A stretch of 64,000 bases of DNA from Sorangium aterium (GTDB lineage: Bacteria > Myxococcota_A > Polyangia > Polyangiales > Polyangiaceae). The position numbers were made by a program, and so were the translations under genes. The stretch is taken from positions 248,001 through 312,000 of the forward strand of contig NZ_JAQNDK010000007.1 of NCBI RefSeq assembly GCF_028368935.1, written 5' to 3'. The notes under the pieces were generated by a model. It had not been told where the DNA came from, did no database searches, and saw nothing but the letters and a program-made list of their open reading frames with translations. Positions 45,134-53,842 of this stretch are shown piece by piece (position 1 is the first letter of the stretch; every line of letters starts with the position of its first letter).

Positions 45134-46532
45134 GGACCCGGTGAGCGCGCGACGAGGCGCCCTCCTGCGGATGATCCTGACCGCCGCTCCGCTCGCGGGC
45201 TGCGCCGGCGGCTCCGACGCGCCCGGCGGGACGCCGACGTTCCACGCCGATATCGAGCCGCTCCTTCAGCGTAGCTGCGTGAGCTGCCACTCCACGGGTG
45301 GGATCGCCCCGTTCGGTCTGGGCAGCTACGAGGACGCCAAGAGCGTCGCCGAGCTGATCGCCGAGGTCACGAGGGAGCGCACGATGCCCCCCTGGGGCGC
45401 GTTCGAGACGGACGAGTGCAGGCCTCGTCATGGCTGGAAGGCCGATCTCCGGCTCAGCGGCGAGGAGATCGCGAGGTTCGAGGCGTGGAGCGCAGGAGGG
45501 GCGCCGGAAGGGGAGCGCGCCCTCACGCCGGCTCCCCTCGCGTCGGGTGCGGACGAGCTTCACGGCGCGGAGCAGGAGCTGGCGCCGATGGCGCCGTTCG
45601 TCGCGAGCGGCGAGTCGGATCAGTTTCGCTGCTTCGTCCTGGATCCGAAGCTCTCCGACACCAGGTACCTGAACGGGTGGAGCTTCCTGGTCGGAAACTC
45701 GAAGATCGTGCACCACGCGTTGATGTTCCTCGACGAGCGCGGCGAGAGCGAGGCGCTCGCCGGCCCTGACGGCAGCTACGAGTGCTTCGGCGGCCCACGG
45801 GTCGAGGGCGGCGTCGTCGCGGCCTGGGCGCCCGGCGGCCGACCTTTCGACGCTGGACCGAACGTGGGCGCCCCGATACCGGCGGGCTCACGGCTCGTGA
45901 TGCAGATCCATTACCACCCGGCCGGGGCGACGGCGGCCCCGGACAGCACACGCTTTCAGATGCGCTTCACGCCGTCGCCCCCCGAGTACGAGCTGATCTT
46001 CGCGCTCGTCGGCAACTACGCTCGCCAGTTCGCGAACGGCGACGGCTTGCAGCCCGGTCCGGACGACGAGCGAGGCGCCTCCTTCCGCATCCCGGCAGGC
46101 GCTCACGACCACGTCGAGCGCATGCGCTTCACGCTGCCTGCCACGATGAACGGTCACCCGACGCCGGACCTCCACGTCTACGGCGTCGGCCCGCACATGC
46201 ACTACATCGGCAACGACGTGAAGATCGACATCGAGCACGCGGGCGGGGCCTCCGGCCAGGAGACGGAGGAGTGCTTGCTGCAGGACCCGTCCTGGGACCT
46301 CACGTGGCAGCGCCTCTACCAGGTCGACGCCGCGATTGCAGATCTGCCGCGTCTCGCGCCGGGCGACGCGCTGAAGATCAGGTGCACGTACGACAATTCT
46401 CTGGAAAACCCCCATCTGCGGGCGGCGCTGAGCGAGCGACACACGACGAGCCCGGTCGACGTGTCCCTCGGGGATACGGCGTTCGACGAGATGTGCCTCG
46501 CGAGGATGGCGTTCATTTACAAGGCTCGTTGA
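45123..46532 (+). CDS. Cytochrome c-copper type II monooxygenase fusion, exported
   Basis: A 469-residue protein; a GTG at 45141 with GAGGA upstream is an alternative start. A short signal with lipobox (LAGC) precedes a c-type haem motif (CVSCH, 52-56). A domain resembling the copper type II ascorbate-dependent monooxygenases (PHM/DBH-like) follows. It has a His-His pair in IVHHALMF (197-198), His-x-His in QIHYHPAG (263-265) and a later GPHMHYIG (358-360) where the methionine ligand would lie. It may hydroxylate a substrate using electrons from its own haem domain; the substrate is unknown. It precedes an imelysin gene. Confidence 0.8.
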   Translation: MTREDPVSARRGALLRMILTAAPLAGCAGGSDAPGGTPTFHADIEPLLQRSCVSCHSTGGIAPFGLGSYEDAKSVAELIAEVTRERTMPPWGAFETDECRPRHGWKADLRLSGEEIARFEAWSAGGAPEGERALTPAPLASGADELHGAEQELAPMAPFVASGESDQFRCFVLDPKLSDTRYLNGWSFLVGNSKIVHHALMFLDERGESEALAGPDGSYECFGGPRVEGGVVAAWAPGGRPFDAGPNVGAPIPAGSRLVMQIHYHPAGATAAPDSTRFQMRFTPSPPEYELIFALVGNYARQFANGDGLQPGPDDERGASFRIPAGAHDHVERMRFTLPATMNGHPTPDLHVYGVGPHMHYIGNDVKIDIEHAGGASGQETEECLLQDPSWDLTWQRLYQVDAAIADLPRLAPGDALKIRCTYDNSLENPHLRAALSERHTTSPVDVSLGDTAFDEMCLARMAFIYKAR

Positions 46533-46592
46533 GGAGGCGCTGTTCGACTCTGTGCGCTCCTCCCCAGCGCCCCAAGACAGGAGCTCTTCCCC

Positions 46593-47654
46593 ATGGTCAT
46601 CCATCGCGCGCGTCTTCCCTTCTGCCTTGCCGTCGCCGCCTCGTCCGCGCTCGCCGCGTGCGGGAGCGAAGGCGAGGAGCCGCTCGCCGCCCCTGGCTAC
46701 GAGGAGCAGGCCGTGCTCGACGTGAAGGCGATCATCCAGACGAACCTCGACGGCCTCGCCGCCGCGGCGGCGGCGCTGCAGGCCGCTGCGCCCGAGCCGG
46801 ACGAGGACGGGTGGAGCGCGGCGGCCGACAAGGACGCCGTCGACGCGATGAAGGCCGAGTGGAAGAAGGCGCGGTGGGCCTATGAGCACGTCGAGGGCGC
46901 GATCGCGGTCCTCTTCCGGGATCTCGATGTGTCCACCGACGCCCGGTATGACGCGTTCATCGAGGCGGCCGCCGACGCCGATCCGTTCGACGGCGAAGGG
47001 GTGACCGGCGTCCACGCCATCGAGCGGATCCTCTGGTCCGACGCCATTCCGCCTGCGGTCGTCGAGTTCGAGTCGGGCCTCGGGGCCAGGTACCGCGCCG
47101 CGGCGTTCCCCGCGACCGAGGCGGAGGCCAAGGCGTTCAAGCGCGGCCTCTGCGCCCGCCTGGTGGCGGACACGAGGAAGATGCAATCCGACTTTCGCGG
47201 GCTGGCGCTCGACGCGCCGTCGGCGTTCCGGGGGGTCATCGGCTCGCTCGGCGAGCAGGTCGAGAAGGTGGCGAAGGCCGCCACGGGCGAGGAGGAGTCC
47301 CGCTATGCGCAGTACACCCTCGCCGACATGCGCGCGAACGTGGCGGCAGGGAGGCTGACCTACGCTGCGTTCCAGCGCTGGCTCCTCTCGAAGGAGGGCG
47401 ACGCCGCCGCCGTCGATCAGGCGGTCCTCGATGGCTTCGAGCGGCTCGAGGATGCCTACGCCGCGCTCCCCGGCGACGCGCTGCCGCCGGTGCCCGACCT
47501 GTGGAGCTCCGAGGATCCGACGTCGGCGCAGCTCGAGACCCCGTTCGGCCAGCTCTTCTCGCTCGTTCAGCGCGAGAGCGATGACGCGGTGGAGGGCTCC
47601 CTGGTCCGCAGCATGGGCGAGGCCGCCGATCTGCTCGGCATCCCGGAGCTATGA
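46593..47654 (+). CDS. Imelysin-family (EfeO/M75-like) lipoprotein
   Basis: A 353-residue protein with a lipobox (SALAAC near residue 23) and an all-helical body. The family GxHxxE metal motif appears as GVHAIERILW. Imelysins and EfeO-type proteins bind iron or copper in the periplasm and help uptake; they are no longer thought to be true peptidases. It follows the cytochrome/copper-monooxygenase gene with a 60-nt gap in the same direction, consistent with a metal-related operon. Confidence 0.85.
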   Translation: MVIHRARLPFCLAVAASSALAACGSEGEEPLAAPGYEEQAVLDVKAIIQTNLDGLAAAAAALQAAAPEPDEDGWSAAADKDAVDAMKAEWKKARWAYEHVEGAIAVLFRDLDVSTDARYDAFIEAAADADPFDGEGVTGVHAIERILWSDAIPPAVVEFESGLGARYRAAAFPATEAEAKAFKRGLCARLVADTRKMQSDFRGLALDAPSAFRGVIGSLGEQVEKVAKAATGEEESRYAQYTLADMRANVAAGRLTYAAFQRWLLSKEGDAAAVDQAVLDGFERLEDAYAALPGDALPPVPDLWSSEDPTSAQLETPFGQLFSLVQRESDDAVEGSLVRSMGEAADLLGIPEL

Positions 47655-47690
47655 TCCACGAACGGCGACACCCACCTCAGGGGGCCTCTG

Positions 47691-48095
47691 TCAGGCGCGC
47701 TGTGACGCCGGGCGCCTGAGCTTGCCTGCCCTGACGACCCGCCTCTTGAGTCTCTTGAAGAGGTCGAGAGGGAAGCTCTCGATCACGTCGACCCGATCCG
47801 CGATGAACAGCGCGACCCAGTGGGAGAGCCGGTGATCCGGGACCTTGTAGGCGGCGCGGCGCAGCGCCCCGCTCGCTCCTCTCGGCGGCAAGGCCGTGCT
47901 GAACACCGGCGTCGGACGGGCGCGCCCTGGGTGCCTGAGCACCAGCCCCTCGATCGGCTGCTGCTCGGGCTCGAGCCAGTGCGCGCTCTCCAGGAGGCGC
48001 GGCGGTACCTCCCTCGGGACGCCGGGCCTGTCCTCGGGGCAAAGATCGACTCCCCAGTACGGCAGCTCCCTCGGCACTACGATCTCGGCTTCCAT
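47691..48095 (-). CDS. Conserved-looking hypothetical protein
   Basis: A 134-residue protein from the ATG at 48095 with GGGGAG upstream. No family recognised. Basic C-terminus (RLKRRVVRAGKLRR) and a Trp/Pro-rich N-terminus. It follows the zinc alcohol dehydrogenase gene with a 26-nt gap, so the two are probably one transcript. Confidence 0.6.
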   Translation of the reverse strand: MEAEIVVPRELPYWGVDLCPEDRPGVPREVPPRLLESAHWLEPEQQPIEGLVLRHPGRARPTPVFSTALPPRGASGALRRAAYKVPDHRLSHWVALFIADRVDVIESFPLDLFKRLKRRVVRAGKLRRPASQRA

Positions 48096-48121
48096 GATCG
48101 TCTCCCCCTCGATGACCGAGC

Positions 48122-49273
48122 TCACTTGGCCCCCCGCGGAACGAGCACGCATTTGAGGATCCCGTCGGTCCTCGCCGCGAACACCCGGTACATCTCCGCG
48201 GCCGCATCGAGCGGAGCTCGGTGGGTGATGAGCGCCCTCGGGTCGATGTTCCCGTTGCGGATGTGCTCGAGCAGGCGGGGCATGTACCGCTTCACGTCGC
48301 ACTGCCCGGCCTTGATCGTCAGGCCCTTGTTCATGGCCGCGCCCACGTCGACCAGGTTCCACGGCGGCCCGTAGACGCCGATGATCGAGACCCTCCCGCC
48401 GCGGCGGACCGACTGGATCGCCCAGTTGAGGGCGACGGGCGATCCGGCCTCGAGCTTGAGCGCCTTGCCCAGCACGTCGTGCAGCGCCGAGCCGTTCGCC
48501 TCGAGGCCGACCGCCTCGACGCAGACGTCCGGCCCGCGGCCGTCGGTCATGTCCCGGAGCGTGGACACGACGTCAGGGGTCTTGCTGAAATCGAGCGTCT
48601 CTGCCTTGTTGTGCCGGCGCGCGAAATCGAGGCGGTAACCGACCGAATCGACGGCGATGACCCGGCGCGCGCCGAGGAGCCATGCGCACCGCTGGGCCAC
48701 GAGGCCGACGGGCCCGCAGCCGAAGACGGCCACGGTGTCCGCGGGGCCGATGTCCCCCATCTCCGCGGCCTGGTACCCCGTGGGGAGGATATCCGAGAGA
48801 AAGAGAGCGTCCTCGTCCGAGAGGTCGTCGGGGATCTTCATGGGGCCGACGTCGGCGAAGGGGACGCGGACGCGCTCGGCCTGGCCGCCCTGGTAGCCGC
48901 CGGTGGTGTGCGAATAGCCGAAGATCCCGCTGGCGAGCGTGGTGAGCGGGTTCGTGTTCTCGCAGGCGGAGGTGCGCTCTCGCTGGCAGAAGAAGCACGT
49001 CCCGCAGGCGATGTTGAAGGGCACGACGACGCGGTCGCCGCGCTTCAGGGTCTGCACCGAGGCCCCGAGCTCCTCCACGACGCCGGTGAACTCATGGCCG
49101 AAGATGGTCCCCACGCGCGTGTCAGGCACGTAGCCATGATAGAGGTGCAGATCAGAGCCGCAGATCGTGGCGCGACTCACGCGCAGGACCACGTCGTTCG
49201 GATGTTGAACCCGGGGCTCCGGGTTTTCCTCGACGCGGACGTTCCTCGGCCCATGGTATGTGAGCGCCAGCAT
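48122..49273 (-). CDS. Zinc-dependent alcohol dehydrogenase, formaldehyde dehydrogenase-like
   Basis: A 383-residue product from the ATG at 49273. MDR superfamily: catalytic zinc region ICGSDLHLYHG and GTIFGHEFTGVV; structural zinc cysteines in CGTCFFCQRERTSAC; NAD(P)-binding AVFGCGPVGLVAQ. The overall pattern matches the glutathione-independent formaldehyde dehydrogenase-like group. It oxidises alcohols or aldehydes with NAD+; the substrate is not certain. Confidence 0.9.
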   Translation of the reverse strand: MLALTYHGPRNVRVEENPEPRVQHPNDVVLRVSRATICGSDLHLYHGYVPDTRVGTIFGHEFTGVVEELGASVQTLKRGDRVVVPFNIACGTCFFCQRERTSACENTNPLTTLASGIFGYSHTTGGYQGGQAERVRVPFADVGPMKIPDDLSDEDALFLSDILPTGYQAAEMGDIGPADTVAVFGCGPVGLVAQRCAWLLGARRVIAVDSVGYRLDFARRHNKAETLDFSKTPDVVSTLRDMTDGRGPDVCVEAVGLEANGSALHDVLGKALKLEAGSPVALNWAIQSVRRGGRVSIIGVYGPPWNLVDVGAAMNKGLTIKAGQCDVKRYMPRLLEHIRNGNIDPRALITHRAPLDAAAEMYRVFAARTDGILKCVLVPRGAK

Positions 49274-49441
49274 TCGCACGACCTCCCAGCTTGCTCGATG
49301 GAGCAATGCAAGCGGTGAACCAGGCGCGCGCGCTCGTGGGTGCACCTGGCGTAGGCATCGCCCTCCGGCCTTCGGGCGCACGGCCTCAGGACATCGAGGA
49401 CATTGCTGCTGACGCCGACGGCGCGGGCGCCGTTCGCCCTT

Positions 49442-51076
49442 TCATCGGTTGTTCGTCGTCTTCTTCTCTTTGTTCGGTAACGGTGGCGGCTTCAGCTTCT
49501 TCGGATCCTCGCCCCTCACGGCGTCGCGCGGCGCGCCGCCTTTGCGGAGGTGATACGCCGCCATCTTTCGCTTGAGGGTGTTCCTGTCGATGCCGAGCGC
49601 GCGCGCCGCGCGGGAGAGGTTGCCCTGATGCACCTCGAGCGCGCGCCCGATCGCGGCGCGCTCGGCCGACGCCACGGCCTCCGCGAGCGGCGCGACCTCC
49701 TGGCCGCCTGCCTCCGACGCCGTCGCTCGCGCGATCCCGCCGGCGCCGCCGCTCGCCGGCCGCGCCGCCGGCGACGCGATCTCCGGCGCGAGGTCGCCCA
49801 CGTCGACCGTGTGTTCGCAGAACACGCCCCACCGCTGCACCTCCGCGCGCAGCTCGCGCACGTTGCCCGGCCAGGGGTGCTGGTAAAGGCTCCTCAACGC
49901 CTCGCGCGTCACCTTGAGCCCGCGCCCCTTGCGCCGCGACTGCACCTCGTCGAGGAACGCGTCGACGAGCACCTCGATGTCTCCACCCCGCGCGCGGAGC
50001 GGGGGAACCTCGATGATCGCGCCGCGGAGCCGGTAATACAGATCCTCGCGGAACGTCCCCTGCTCGACCATCGCCCCGAGGTCGCGGTGGGTGGCCGCGA
50101 GGACGCGGACGTCCAGCTCGATCCTCGCCTCGCCGCCCACCCGCCGCAGCGTCCCGTCCTGGAGCACGCGCAGCAGAGACGCCTGCACCCGCGGGGACAG
50201 CTCGCCGATCTCGTCGAGGAACAGCGTCCCGCCGTGCGCCTGCTCGAAGACGCCGCGCCGCCGCCCCGCGGCCCCGGTGAAGGCCCCCGCCTCGTGTCCG
50301 AACAGCTCGCTCGCGAGCACGCCCTCGGCGAAGACGCTGCAGTTCTCCGCGATGAACGGCCCTCTCGCCCGCGGGCTGTGCTCGTGGATCGCCCTGGCCG
50401 CGAGCTCCTTTCCGGTCCCGGTCTCGCCGACGATCAGCACAGGCACATCGGTCGCGGCGACCCGGGCGATGCGGGCGCGGAGGAAGCGCATCGGCTCGCT
50501 CTCGCCGACGAGCACCGTGTCGCGCACGCGCGCCTCGGCCCGCAGGCGCACGACCTCCTCGCGCAGCGCGCGGATCTCGGGGAAGCCCTCGATGTCGAGC
50601 CGGACCTCGCGCACCGGCTGCGGGTGCGGGTGCGGCACGAACGCCGCCGGGATCACCTGGAGCATGCGCGCCGGCAGGATCCCCGCCTGCACCAGGATGA
50701 CCCAGAGCGTCTGCGCCTGCGGCGTGCCGGCCGAGAGCAGGACGTCCGTCGCCCACGCCGCCGGCGGGAAGGCGCGCTTGAGCTGCGCCGAGAGCTTCCC
50801 GAGCGCCCGGAAGAGCTTCGCGTGGTCCGACGGATCGTCGACGTCCACGACCCGGAGCTCGATCCGCGGCGCGCGCGCCCGCGCCCGCTCGACGAGCGCC
50901 CGCGACGGCGCCTCGCCCGCCGGGATAGTGAGGACCACGATGGCGTCGTAGCGGCTCTCTTCCTGGTCGAGGAGCCGCAGCACCGGCCCGCGATCGCCCT
51001 CGGGCCGGCGGCCGTGATGCGCCGGCGCCGGGCCGAGCGTGCCCGCGTCCGACCAGGTGAGGAGGAGGCGATTCAC
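49442..51076 (-). CDS. rtcR: RtcR-type sigma-54 activator with N-terminal CARF-like domain
   Basis: A 544-residue product from the GTG at 51076; an in-frame GTG at 51139 would add 21 residues made from operator sequence, so the shorter form is preferred. The N-terminal 180 residues match the sensory domain of RtcR (CARF-like fold). The AAA+ domain has Walker A GETGTGKE, the sigma-54-contacting GAFTGA and Walker B GTLFLDEIGE. A Fis-type helix-turn-helix (NLSRAARALGIDRNTLKRK) ends it. In E. coli, RtcR activates RNA-repair genes when RNA ends are damaged. Here it is divergent from rtcB-prfH. Confidence 0.88.
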   Translation of the reverse strand: MNRLLLTWSDAGTLGPAPAHHGRRPEGDRGPVLRLLDQEESRYDAIVVLTIPAGEAPSRALVERARARAPRIELRVVDVDDPSDHAKLFRALGKLSAQLKRAFPPAAWATDVLLSAGTPQAQTLWVILVQAGILPARMLQVIPAAFVPHPHPQPVREVRLDIEGFPEIRALREEVVRLRAEARVRDTVLVGESEPMRFLRARIARVAATDVPVLIVGETGTGKELAARAIHEHSPRARGPFIAENCSVFAEGVLASELFGHEAGAFTGAAGRRRGVFEQAHGGTLFLDEIGELSPRVQASLLRVLQDGTLRRVGGEARIELDVRVLAATHRDLGAMVEQGTFREDLYYRLRGAIIEVPPLRARGGDIEVLVDAFLDEVQSRRKGRGLKVTREALRSLYQHPWPGNVRELRAEVQRWGVFCEHTVDVGDLAPEIASPAARPASGGAGGIARATASEAGGQEVAPLAEAVASAERAAIGRALEVHQGNLSRAARALGIDRNTLKRKMAAYHLRKGGAPRDAVRGEDPKKLKPPPLPNKEKKTTNNR

Positions 51077-51138
51077 TGGTGCACCGTACACCAGATGTGG
51101 TGCATGATGAATCACTTTACATGGTGCGCAGTGCACCA
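51077..51138. promoter_or_regulatory. Putative RtcR enhancer sites (TGGTG-N7-CACCA)
   Basis: Two perfect copies of the palindrome TGGTG-N7-CACCA (51077-51093 and 51122-51138) flank a weaker copy (51098-51114, right half AATCA). The starts are 21 and 24 bp apart, about two helical turns. They lie 66-127 bp upstream of the predicted rtcB transcription start, the usual place for activator sites of sigma-54 promoters, and abut the rtcR start codon. Confidence 0.7.
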
Positions 51139-51177
51139 CGTAGAAGCGTTTTGCCGGCGTCGGGGCGGGCCGCGCGC

Positions 51178-51193
51178 TGGCACGGAAGCCGCA
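51178..51193 (+). promoter_or_regulatory. Sigma-54 (-24/-12) promoter for rtcB-prfH
   Basis: TGGCACGGAAGCCGCA: the -24 element TGGCACG is perfect, and the invariant GG and GC are separated by exactly 10 bp. The -12 reads CCGCA in place of TTGCA. Transcription would begin near 51204, about 73 nt before the rtcB ATG. Confidence 0.75.
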
Positions 51194-51276
51194 AGTCTCC
51201 TCCGCATTCCCATGGGCATTCCCATCCTCGTTTGCGCCTGCGTTTGCCGTATTGGCCGCTTGCCCCGGAGATCTCG

Positions 51277-52512
51277 ATGAAAGCCCCCGCCGACAGCGCA
51301 GCCCTTCCTGCTCACGCCCGCCTCGTCGCCCGCGACGACGTCTGGCTCGAGGGCAACGCCGTCCAGCAGCTCGCGCGCGTCGCCGCGCTGCCCGGCTGCG
51401 TCCGCGCCGTGGGCATGCCGGACCTTCACGCAGGGCGGGGCATCCCCATCGGCGCGGCGTTCGCCTTCGCGGACCGGGTCGTCCCGGAGCTCATCGGCGG
51501 CGACGCCGGCTGCGGCGTGCGGCTCGTCGCGACGTCGATCGGCCGCATGGCGCCGGACGCCCTCGAGCGGCGCGCCCGGCAGGCCATGGACGACGATCCG
51601 CTCGCCGAGTGCGACCCGCGGGCGGTGTTCGAGCGGGTCTGGGAGCGCGGGGCGCGCGGCCTCGCCGAGCTCGACGGCGTGCCCGAGGCGCTCGCGCGGC
51701 TCGCGGCGGCGGAGCTTGAGGACAGCCTTCGCCCGAGCGGGGACGCCTCGCCGTACCGCGCGGGCTACGAGGGCGCGCTCGGCTCGGTCGGCGGCGGGAA
51801 CCACTTCCTCGAGGTCGCCCGGGTCGGCGCGCTGCGGGACCCTGCGTCGGCGAAGGCCCTCGGCCTCTCCGCGGGGGAGCTCGTCGTCGTGGCGCACTCC
51901 GGCTCGCGCGGGCTCGGCGGCGCGCTCGGGCAGCGCTGGGGCGGCGCGGTGCTCGAGGGGGACGCGGCCGAGCCCTACCTCGGCGAGCTCGCCGGCGCGT
52001 GCCGCTTCGCGCGGGCGAACCGGCTCCTGCTCGCCTACCGGATGCTGCGCGCGCTCGGCGCCTCGCGGGCGTCGACGATCACGGGCGGGCTCGATCTCAC
52101 CCACAACGACGTCGCGCGCGAGGCCGTGGGCGGCGAGCTGGCCTGGGTGCACCGCAAGGGCGCGGCGCCCGCCCGGGGCAGCGACTTCACCGTGGTGCTC
52201 GGGTCGCGAGGAGCGCCGTCGTGGGTGATGCGCTCGTGCGACGCGGAGGCTGGGCTGCGCTCCGTCGCGCACGGCGCGGGCCGCAAGATGGGGCGCAGCG
52301 AGGCGCGCGAGAAGATCGCGGCCAGGTACCGGCGGCGCGAGCTCGTCCGCACGGAGCTCGGCGGCCGCGTCGTGTGCGACGATCCGGCGCTGCTGCTCGA
52401 GGAGCACCCCGACGCGTACAAGCCGATCGAGCCGGTGATCGAGAGCCTTGTCGAGGCCGGCCTGGCGACCCCGGTCGCGCCGCTCGTGCCGGTGCTCACG
52501 GTGAAGCGATGA
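51277..52512 (+). CDS. rtcB: RtcB-family RNA ligase/repair enzyme
   Basis: A 411-residue protein from the ATG at 51277 (GGAG 6 nt upstream). Metal and catalytic residues are recognisable: [42 protein letters not shown] and [15 protein letters not shown] (with the guanylylated His). RtcB joins 2',3'-cyclic-phosphate or 3'-phosphate RNA ends to 5'-OH ends using GTP and Mn2+. The coupled prfH and divergent rtcR indicate the RtcB2-PrfH subtype, which repairs ribosomes cut in the 16S decoding centre. Confidence 0.92.
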   Translation: MKAPADSAALPAHARLVARDDVWLEGNAVQQLARVAALPGCVRAVGMPDLHAGRGIPIGAAFAFADRVVPELIGGDAGCGVRLVATSIGRMAPDALERRARQAMDDDPLAECDPRAVFERVWERGARGLAELDGVPEALARLAAAELEDSLRPSGDASPYRAGYEGALGSVGGGNHFLEVARVGALRDPASAKALGLSAGELVVVAHSGSRGLGGALGQRWGGAVLEGDAAEPYLGELAGACRFARANRLLLAYRMLRALGASRASTITGGLDLTHNDVAREAVGGELAWVHRKGAAPARGSDFTVVLGSRGAPSWVMRSCDAEAGLRSVAHGAGRKMGRSEAREKIAARYRRRELVRTELGGRVVCDDPALLLEEHPDAYKPIEPVIESLVEAGLATPVAPLVPVLTVKR

Positions 52513-53171
52513 GCCGGTCGTGGGTGCAGATCAGCGCGGGGCGGGGGCCGATCGAGGTGAGGCGCTTCGTGGCGCGGCTCGCCGAGCGCATGGAGGCGCT
52601 CTGCCAGGAGCGCGGGCTCGTGGTGGTCGACGTCACGGTGCACGGCGACGAGGACGCGCCGGCCTCGGTCGAGATCCTGGTGGAGGGCGACGCGCGGCGC
52701 TGCCTGGAGGGCGAGCTCGGGACGCACGCGCTGGTCGAACGGAGCGCGGCGCGGGGGAAGGCGGCGCGCAAGCGGTGGTTCGCGGGGGTGGCGATCCACG
52801 CTGCGGCGGCGGACGCCGGGGCGGGCGCGGGCGAGGGCGTCGACCTGGGTGAGCTCGAGATCTCGGCCTGCCGGGCGAGCGGGCCAGGAGGGCAGCACGT
52901 GAACAAGACCCTGTCGGCGGTCCGGATCCACCACCGGCCGAGCGGGATCACGGTGCGCGTCGCCGATGAGCGCTCGCAGCGCGCGAACGTCCGCCGCGGC
53001 GTGGAGCGCATCGCCGAGCGGCTCGCGGAGCGCGCCGCCCGGCGCGTCGCAGAAGGGGAGGCCGCGCGCTGGAGCGAACACGACCGGATCGTCCGGGGAG
53101 AGCCGGTGAGGACGTACCGGGTGGGGCGGAAGAGCGCGCTCGTGGTGGAGGAGGCCCGGGAGGGGCGGTAA
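52509..53171 (+). CDS. prfH: Peptide chain release factor homolog PrfH
   Basis: A 220-residue protein starting in the rtcB stop (ATGA overlap). It has the class I release factor catalytic domain with [20 protein letters not shown] (the GGQ loop) but lacks the codon-recognition domain of RF1/RF2. PrfH is known to release peptides from ribosomes whose 16S decoding centre has been cut, after which RtcB reseals the RNA. Translational coupling keeps the two products balanced. Confidence 0.92.
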   Translation: MSRSWVQISAGRGPIEVRRFVARLAERMEALCQERGLVVVDVTVHGDEDAPASVEILVEGDARRCLEGELGTHALVERSAARGKAARKRWFAGVAIHAAAADAGAGAGEGVDLGELEISACRASGPGGQHVNKTLSAVRIHHRPSGITVRVADERSQRANVRRGVERIAERLAERAARRVAEGEAARWSEHDRIVRGEPVRTYRVGRKSALVVEEAREGR

Positions 53172-53219
53172 GGGGAGCGGCCTCGCGTCTTGTTGGACAG
53201 GCGTGGTCTCTCTCGCTCG

Positions 53220-53519
53220 CTATTTAAGTCGGCTCCGCCAATAGCCAGGCATTCGACTCGTGTGGCCAAACGCCAGCACGAGGACATGCTCGTCCCGGAT
53301 GACGAAGTAGGCGATATACGGGAACCGTGTGAACAGGAACCGGCGGACGACCTTGCTGCCCGCAACGAGGGGCCATGTGGTTGGGCTCGCCGCGATTGCA
53401 CTCAGTACACGATCGGCCTCGGCCAGCAGATCCTCACCGAGGCCCTCTCGCTCCTGCTCATACCAGTCCGCGGCGGCGGTAAGCTCGGCGTCTGCCTCGT
53501 CGAGAACGACGATCTTCAT
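53220..53519 (-). CDS. ParE/RelE-superfamily toxin
   Basis: A 99-residue product from the ATG at 53519, overlapping the antitoxin stop by 4 nt. The sequence fits ParE/RelE toxins: VLDEADAELTAAADWYEQE at the start, WPLVAGSKVVRRFLFTRFPY in the middle, and a C-terminal VLAFGHTSRMPGYWRSR. Members either poison gyrase or cleave mRNA; which applies here cannot be told. Confidence 0.85.
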   Translation of the reverse strand: MKIVVLDEADAELTAAADWYEQEREGLGEDLLAEADRVLSAIAASPTTWPLVAGSKVVRRFLFTRFPYIAYFVIRDEHVLVLAFGHTSRMPGYWRSRLK

Positions 53520-53755
53520 TTGCGGTTCGTGCGGAGACGTGTAGCGAGCCGTTCCCGAACAGCGTCCCAAGGCTCGGCGCTCGCCGTGCCACGGTCGACG
53601 TCCTGCAGACGTCGCTCAACCTCGGCGAGCCAGGCAGCCTCAACGTCCTCGTCCTCTGGTCCGTCGAGGCTCGCGATCAAGCGCTTCGCGACGTCTGCTC
53701 GCTCCTCCGGCGGAAGTTGCAGAGCCTCGGCAAGCACGGCATTCCTGGACGACAT
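53516..53755 (-). CDS. Antitoxin of the addiction-module (PF09720-like) type
   Basis: A 79-residue acidic protein: AVLAEALQLPPEERADVAKR and LIASLDGPEDEDVEAAWLAE match the small helical antitoxins that pair with ParE/RelE-like toxins. It is encoded first in the pair and its stop overlaps the toxin start (ATGA). Type II module, probably autoregulated. Confidence 0.85.
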   Translation of the reverse strand: MSSRNAVLAEALQLPPEERADVAKRLIASLDGPEDEDVEAAWLAEVERRLQDVDRGTASAEPWDAVRERLATRLRTNRK

Positions 53756-53842
53756 CTCGGGATTGTAGCAGGATTTCGACCCATCGGCATCGCCGACGAC
53801 CGGATGGTCGGCGCCACTTCCTCCGGCCGCAGCAGCTGACGG

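Noticed and set aside
51077-51139. 21-residue N-terminal extension of the RtcR-type protein
   Set aside because: The extension is encoded by the palindromic operator sequence; the GTG at 51076 gives the expected N-terminus.
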